NCBI RefSeq assembly: GCF_022682495.2
Contig: NC_071392.1
Coordinates: forward strand, 140,626,818-140,690,817
DNA from: Desmodus rotundus
Taxonomy: Eukaryota > Chordata > Mammalia > Chiroptera > Phyllostomidae
Direction: 5' to 3'
Length of the DNA: 64,000 nucleotides
Shown here piece by piece: positions 54,101 through 60,100 of this stretch (its first letter is position 1; each line of letters begins with the position of its first letter). A model generated the notes under the pieces. It ran no database searches. It saw only the letters and a program-made list of their open reading frames with translations, and was not told the DNA's origin. The position numbers and the translations under genes are program-made.

Positions 54101-57100
54101 AGGGAAGCAGGCTGGACCCCACCCTGTCTTCTCCACCACACTCTCACAGCCCAACCTGTCCCAGGTATTCGCAGTCTATCCTGAAGGACTTCCTGCTTCC
54201 AGCTCTCTGATTTGTCTCCCAACTAACGACACTGACAATGGCAACCACATCTGTCGAGCTCTTATTGTGTGCCAGGCCTGGGCTAGGATTCCATATACTT
54301 CATCTCTGATCCTTACAACAATATAGGTTTTATCCCCAGTCTGCAGCATACACATCTTGACATCATGTCTCTGACCTTGGTGCTCACCTGCCTAAATCCT
54401 TCAATGGCTCTAAGGGTAGGATTTGGCCGTCCTGTCCCGAGGGTCGCATCCTTCGCCCCCTCTCCTCCCCTTGTGTGTACCAGTTTCCGGCCCTGTCGGG
54501 TCCTGATGTGCATGCTCTTTTAAAAAACCAGATCCTTGTATAAATTCGTCTGCCTGGAATGTCTGTTCCTACTACTTACCACTCCGTTATCCCCTGGCTA
54601 ACTCCCGCATGTCCTCAAGTCTCACATAAAGTGGCCTTTCTTCAGGAGCTTTTACTTATCACACTCCCAAGCCTAAGTCAAGTTCTCCAACCAAAACTCC
54701 CTTTAAAAACCTGCATTTTTTTCTTGACTCAGCATATTTTAAACCACTGATTCAATGACTGCCTTTCCTATCAGATTATAAAGACCGAATTTTGTCTCAT
54801 TAGTCTATTGGTTATGTCCCCAGCATCTAGTGCAATGCTTGGCACGTTGTGAATGCTGAGTAGATGGATGAATGGATGGATACGTTAATTCCTGTTTCTT
54901 TCCCCAAGGAGCCTCGCATAGTACTGGGCACTCGGTATTGGGTAAATAAATAGCTCAATCTGGTAGCTCAGAAAACCCACCTGTATGAGGATCTAGTTTA
55001 AACTCATCTGCCCCAGGACCGTGCAGAGTGTATGTGATCTGAGCATTGGTATCAGAGTCCAAGTCTGTTGCAGAAACTTTCAAAATGACGTGTCCTGGAG
55101 ATATATCTTCACTGACTTTGCCGGTATAGAGAAGCTAGAGGTGGGAGACAAAGAAGAGGGAAATTGTGGGATATACACTGTTAGGTCGAGAGAGAGGCAG
55201 AGTGACAAAGAGAGAGACAGAAGCAGAGAGAGAGAGATTGGAGGGGACAGTTGGACACACACATGCACGCACACACCATGGGAAATTTGGGGTTGAATTA
55301 CAAGAGGCCCTTAGGGAAGTATCCCTTATCAAAAATGTAACCGCCTTGTCTGCATGTTTGTGAGTATGGATAAGCTGGAGGAGGTTACCTGTGTTGGTTT
55401 GCATTACCCATGTAGGGACACGCACATATGAGCATGGGCGGCAATACTGGGTGTCTCTGGGGGCAGGTCTCTGGGGATGTGTTTGACAATAATGGTCCAC
55501 GCTAGCAGGTTGATCTATGGAGGGGGTTGCCCATTCAGCATGGCAGATTGTGTTTGGAGAATGAAGAAGTTAATGTATTTCAGGATATGTTTTGCATAAA
55601 AATGACCCTTTCTAGGGAGTCTAGGGGGAGAGGTAGAGACCATGGGTCCTAAATTGCTTGACGACATTCTGCCCCAGCTGGTGTAGCTCAGTGGATGGAG
55701 CGTGGACCTGCAAACTAAAAGGTCGTCGGTTCGATTCCAAGTCTAGGGCACGTGCCTTGGTTGTGGGCCAGGTCCCTGGTAGGGGGCATGCAAGAGGCAA
55801 CCACACACTGATGTTTCTCTTTCTCTCTTTCTCCTTCCCTTCCCCTCTCTCTAAAAATAAATTTTAAAATATTTTTTTAATTATTTAAAAAATAATTTAA
55901 AATATTTCTTAAAAAGAACTTGATGACATCCCTATGGGGAGGCCAAGGAATTATCTAGAATGCTCCCTGCCCAAGGCACTAGTTTGAGGCTAGCTGGGGA
56001 GAAGCAAGGGCATGTATGGTTGGTGATGGCCAGCATCAGAGATGGTCCCCTGAGTCCTTCTCCTTTCTCTTGCCTTTCACTCCAGCTTCCTTGCCTCCAC
56101 TCCCACCCAACCCCTCACCAGGCTCTCACCTGTGAGCACTGAGGGCTGTTATCATTGATGTCCAGGACAAAGACTTCCACAATGACCGAAGCCTGGAACT
56201 TGCCATCAGATGCTGTGATTTGGAGCAAGTACTTGGCCATGTGCTCACGGTCCAGGGTCTTCCTCGAGAAAATCTTCCACTCATCTCCAACTTGGTCGAT
56301 GCCAAACTGGCCCAAGGGGTCTCCCTCTAAAAACATGAGAGAGATTCTAGAAGCTGAGCAATGGGAATGAACCATGCTTTGTGCTACAGGTAGCTGCCCA
56401 TCTGACACTTTTAGAATTGTTGGGAAAGACAAAAACTTCCTCTCTTAACCAGGGACCCACGATTCCACATTAAGTCAGTACTTTGCTGTTATGAAACATA
56501 ACCATGTTTTCTGATGCCAAGGGCCACCTCTTGAATGGAATTACTAGTGCGAGAAGCACCACTCCAAAATATGTGGCCGAGGACAGGTTTCTTGTATGTC
56601 TGTGTGTGCGCGCACGTGCATATGTGCTTTGGAAGGACTTGGAGGAAGTTACAGGGAAGCATATTTTAATTCTGTATAAGAACCTTCTAGTACATGTTCA
56701 GCAGTAAAGGAGCGGAACGTGATCAGCAGTACTAAACTCTCTGAGGTTTCAGTTTACAACTGGGGACGCAGACCAAGTGGAGCGTCAGATGATTACCAGG
56801 TTTGCTTCCACGTCATCTTTCCTTGACAGTAGTCACTGGTAGGGGGAGATGGATTTCTGATTCTAAGATCCCAGAGTTTTAAGATTCAGCTTTTCTGAGT
56901 TGATGATATATTAACACTATTCTCTGATTCAGAGATTTTAAGTCTTTTGTGTTTTTAAACTTCTGATACGAGGTGATAACATTCCATTTCCCTAAGACTC
57001 CGTATTTCAAACAGCTCTGATCCAGGACCTGTCTCCAGGAGTCTATGATTCTTGGTTGAAACTTCAGACTCATGAACTCTCCTCCAGACAGCTGTGATAG

Positions 57101-60100
57101 CCAAAGGAGCCATGTCCATGGGAATGAGATGACATGGTGCCTGGAAGAGGGGACAGGGGCATTGAGAAGTAAAGAAACCCTTGGCCTCTGCTTGGCTGGC
57201 TCAGCCATTGGACGGGTTTTGGGGGTAATTTAGGGTTGCAACAGGCATCCACTGAGGAAAGCAGTTTGTAGGGTGTGGGTTTAATCTCAGCCCTGGCAGA
57301 AGCTTGGAGTGTGACCTCAGATGCGTTTCTCCCTCTATCTGGGCTTTGGTTCTCCCACATGTGAAATGAAGGGATTAGGCTGGTATCAGAACTAAGGAAG
57401 TGTTTTTATCGCAACACTTAGGTCCCATGATTGACTAAGAAGCATTTTCTACTACCCACAACTTGCTCTAGGCAAAATACTACTCGACAAGGACAGCCAC
57501 CTGGCAGAATTGTCATGGATCATGAAGCTGGTGATGCCTTCTCCATCTCCCAGAAGCTGAGAACAGTTACAGTATCTCACTTCTATTCTACCTATCCACC
57601 TAAAGTCATAAAAGATTCTTTTTGCAAAGCACTTTCTAAGGTATCGGGGGCTCTCAGAACTTTTTCAAGTTAGATTTTACCAGCATCCCTGTCAGGTGAA
57701 TGAAAACAGACATGACAAGTCTATAGATGAAGCAGTTGAAGTTCTGGAAGGTTAAGTGATTTACCCAAGGTCACACTGTTAAAAAGTGGCAGGGCCAGGA
57801 CTTAAACCATGTCTTAGGGCACCTCTTACTGGACATTTTTTCAATGCACCCCAGTGTCTTCACTTCTAAACAGGTATCCTTACCTGTGATATAGCAGGTG
57901 ACCTGTCTGTTCTGCTCGGAAATATCAGCATCAAAGGTTTTAAGAGTGGCCACAGGTTCACCAGGTTCACTGTTCTCAACCACAGATCCTCTGTAGTCTT
58001 CAGAAGCAAACTGGGGAGCATTGTCATTCTCATCTGTAACGGAGACTTCAACTAGGACCTGAGAAGATAGCTGGATGGTCCAACCATGGTCATAGGCTAC
58101 CACATAAAAGTGGTAAGTCTGGTGGGTCTCACAGTCAAGTTCCTGGAGTGTGGTGATCCAGCCAGTCTCACTGTCAATGGCAAAGAGCTCATGGATATTG
58201 CTGTCAGGCTCCACTGGCAGCCTGTAACTCACCTGGCCATCATTCCCAGTGTCCTGGTCATTGGCAGTCACTTGAATGACTGCAGTCCCCACTGGCATAT
58301 TCTCAGTGAGGACAGCCTTATATGGGTCAGCCTCAAATATAGGCCTATTGTCATTGACATCTTTCACTTGGATGTTAGCAGACACCAAGGAAACCAAGTA
58401 AGTGCCATTATGGGGACAAAGCGCCATCAGATCAATCTGGTACCACTTAGTGGACTCATAGTCCATGGCCTTCCTCACCTTGAGAGCCCCTGTGTTTCGG
58501 TCCAAGGAGAAGACACCATCCCTGTTGCTCTCTGGTGTGGTGCCCTGCACTAGACTGTAGATGACTGGATCTTGGGCTGCCACTGCTTTAACAGAACCAA
58601 TTTCAGACCCTTCTGGAAGGTCTTCAGATGCAGAGAAAGTATATAGAGGTTCAGAAAATTTGGGCAAGGATACTTCATTAGCAACCACCTGAAGTCGTAA
58701 CAGCACCTGAGAGATCCAGTGAGGAGGGCCCCCGTCTTGGGCTTTGATTTTTAAGTCAAAGGTCTGATTTTCCAGTCCCACCAGGCTCTCTTTCACCTTG
58801 ACAACACCAGTGGTTGGGTTGACTTCAATGATCTGTTCATCCAAGTCCTCTATTGAGTCCACTGAGTAGGTGACATCTGCATTTCGACCTTCATCTGCGT
58901 CATAAGCCAGCACCTGGATAACCGGGGAGTCTTTACTGACATTGGATTGAATGGACACTGTGTACTCAGAGGCTTTGAACTGTGGGGCATTGTCATTCTC
59001 ATCTGTGAGGATGATCTTCACAGTGCAGAAGGCCACTTTTCCTCCTCCATCCTGAGCCATGACCTTAATAGCAATGACTCTTTCTGTTGAATTTTCCCGA
59101 TCCAGTTTCTGCAGAGTAGTGATCTGGCCATGGGGGTTGATGGAGAACTTCTCACCTGCGAGTTTATTGATGATGGTATAATCTATGGTGCCATAGGGGC
59201 CACTATCTTTGTCTATCGCTAGCAACTCAATAACCTTGGTTCCTACCTTTGCATTCTCTGCTAACTCTGCCTCATAAACGTGCTGCTGGAACTCTGGGCT
59301 ATACTTGTTGGCATTTGTAGTGTTGATATACACAGGCACAGTTGCTCGGAAGACCCCATCAGAAGCACCTACCCTCAAATTGTAAGAAGAGTCCAGGTGC
59401 TTTTTGCAAAGGTTCCACATAGAAATTATTCCTGATGAGCTGTTAATGGAGAAGTGCCGGTCCTGATTGCCAGAGAGAATCAGGTACTCTAGGCGAGAGG
59501 TGTCCCTGCTGTCAGGATCAAGAGCTTGGACTTTGAGAACCAGGTGTCCACAGGTTGCCAGCTCACTGACATTGGCTTCGTACTGAGGTTGCCTGAACTC
59601 TGGGGGGTTGTCATTGATGTCAGACACACCGACAACCACAAGGGTATCACCGGTGAGTGGAGGGTTTCCTCTATCCATGGCCCTGACTTTCACCTGAAAG
59701 TGCTGTTGGGCTTCATAATCCAGCTCTTGAACTGTGGACATCTCCCCTGTGCTCCCATTGATCTGGAAGAACTTGGAAACATCTGAGCCATCCTCTACAA
59801 TCTGATAGGAGACATCACGGTTCTGCCCCGAATCCTGGTCAGAAGCCAACAGTTGGATCACAGGGGTCTGAGCAGGCAAGCCTTCTGAGATTGAAGTGGT
59901 ATAGACCAACTGGGGGAAAGTGGGAGGATTATCATTGACGTCCTCCACCAGGACTTCCACAGTGGCTTCCGAAAATGACCCCAGAGCTGTGTCCGTGGCT
60001 CTGACTGTGAACACATGTTTGGCCTTAGACTCATAGTCCAAAGGGCCTGTTACTGTTAGGACACCAGTTTTAAAGTCAATGGTGAACAGCATCAAAGGCT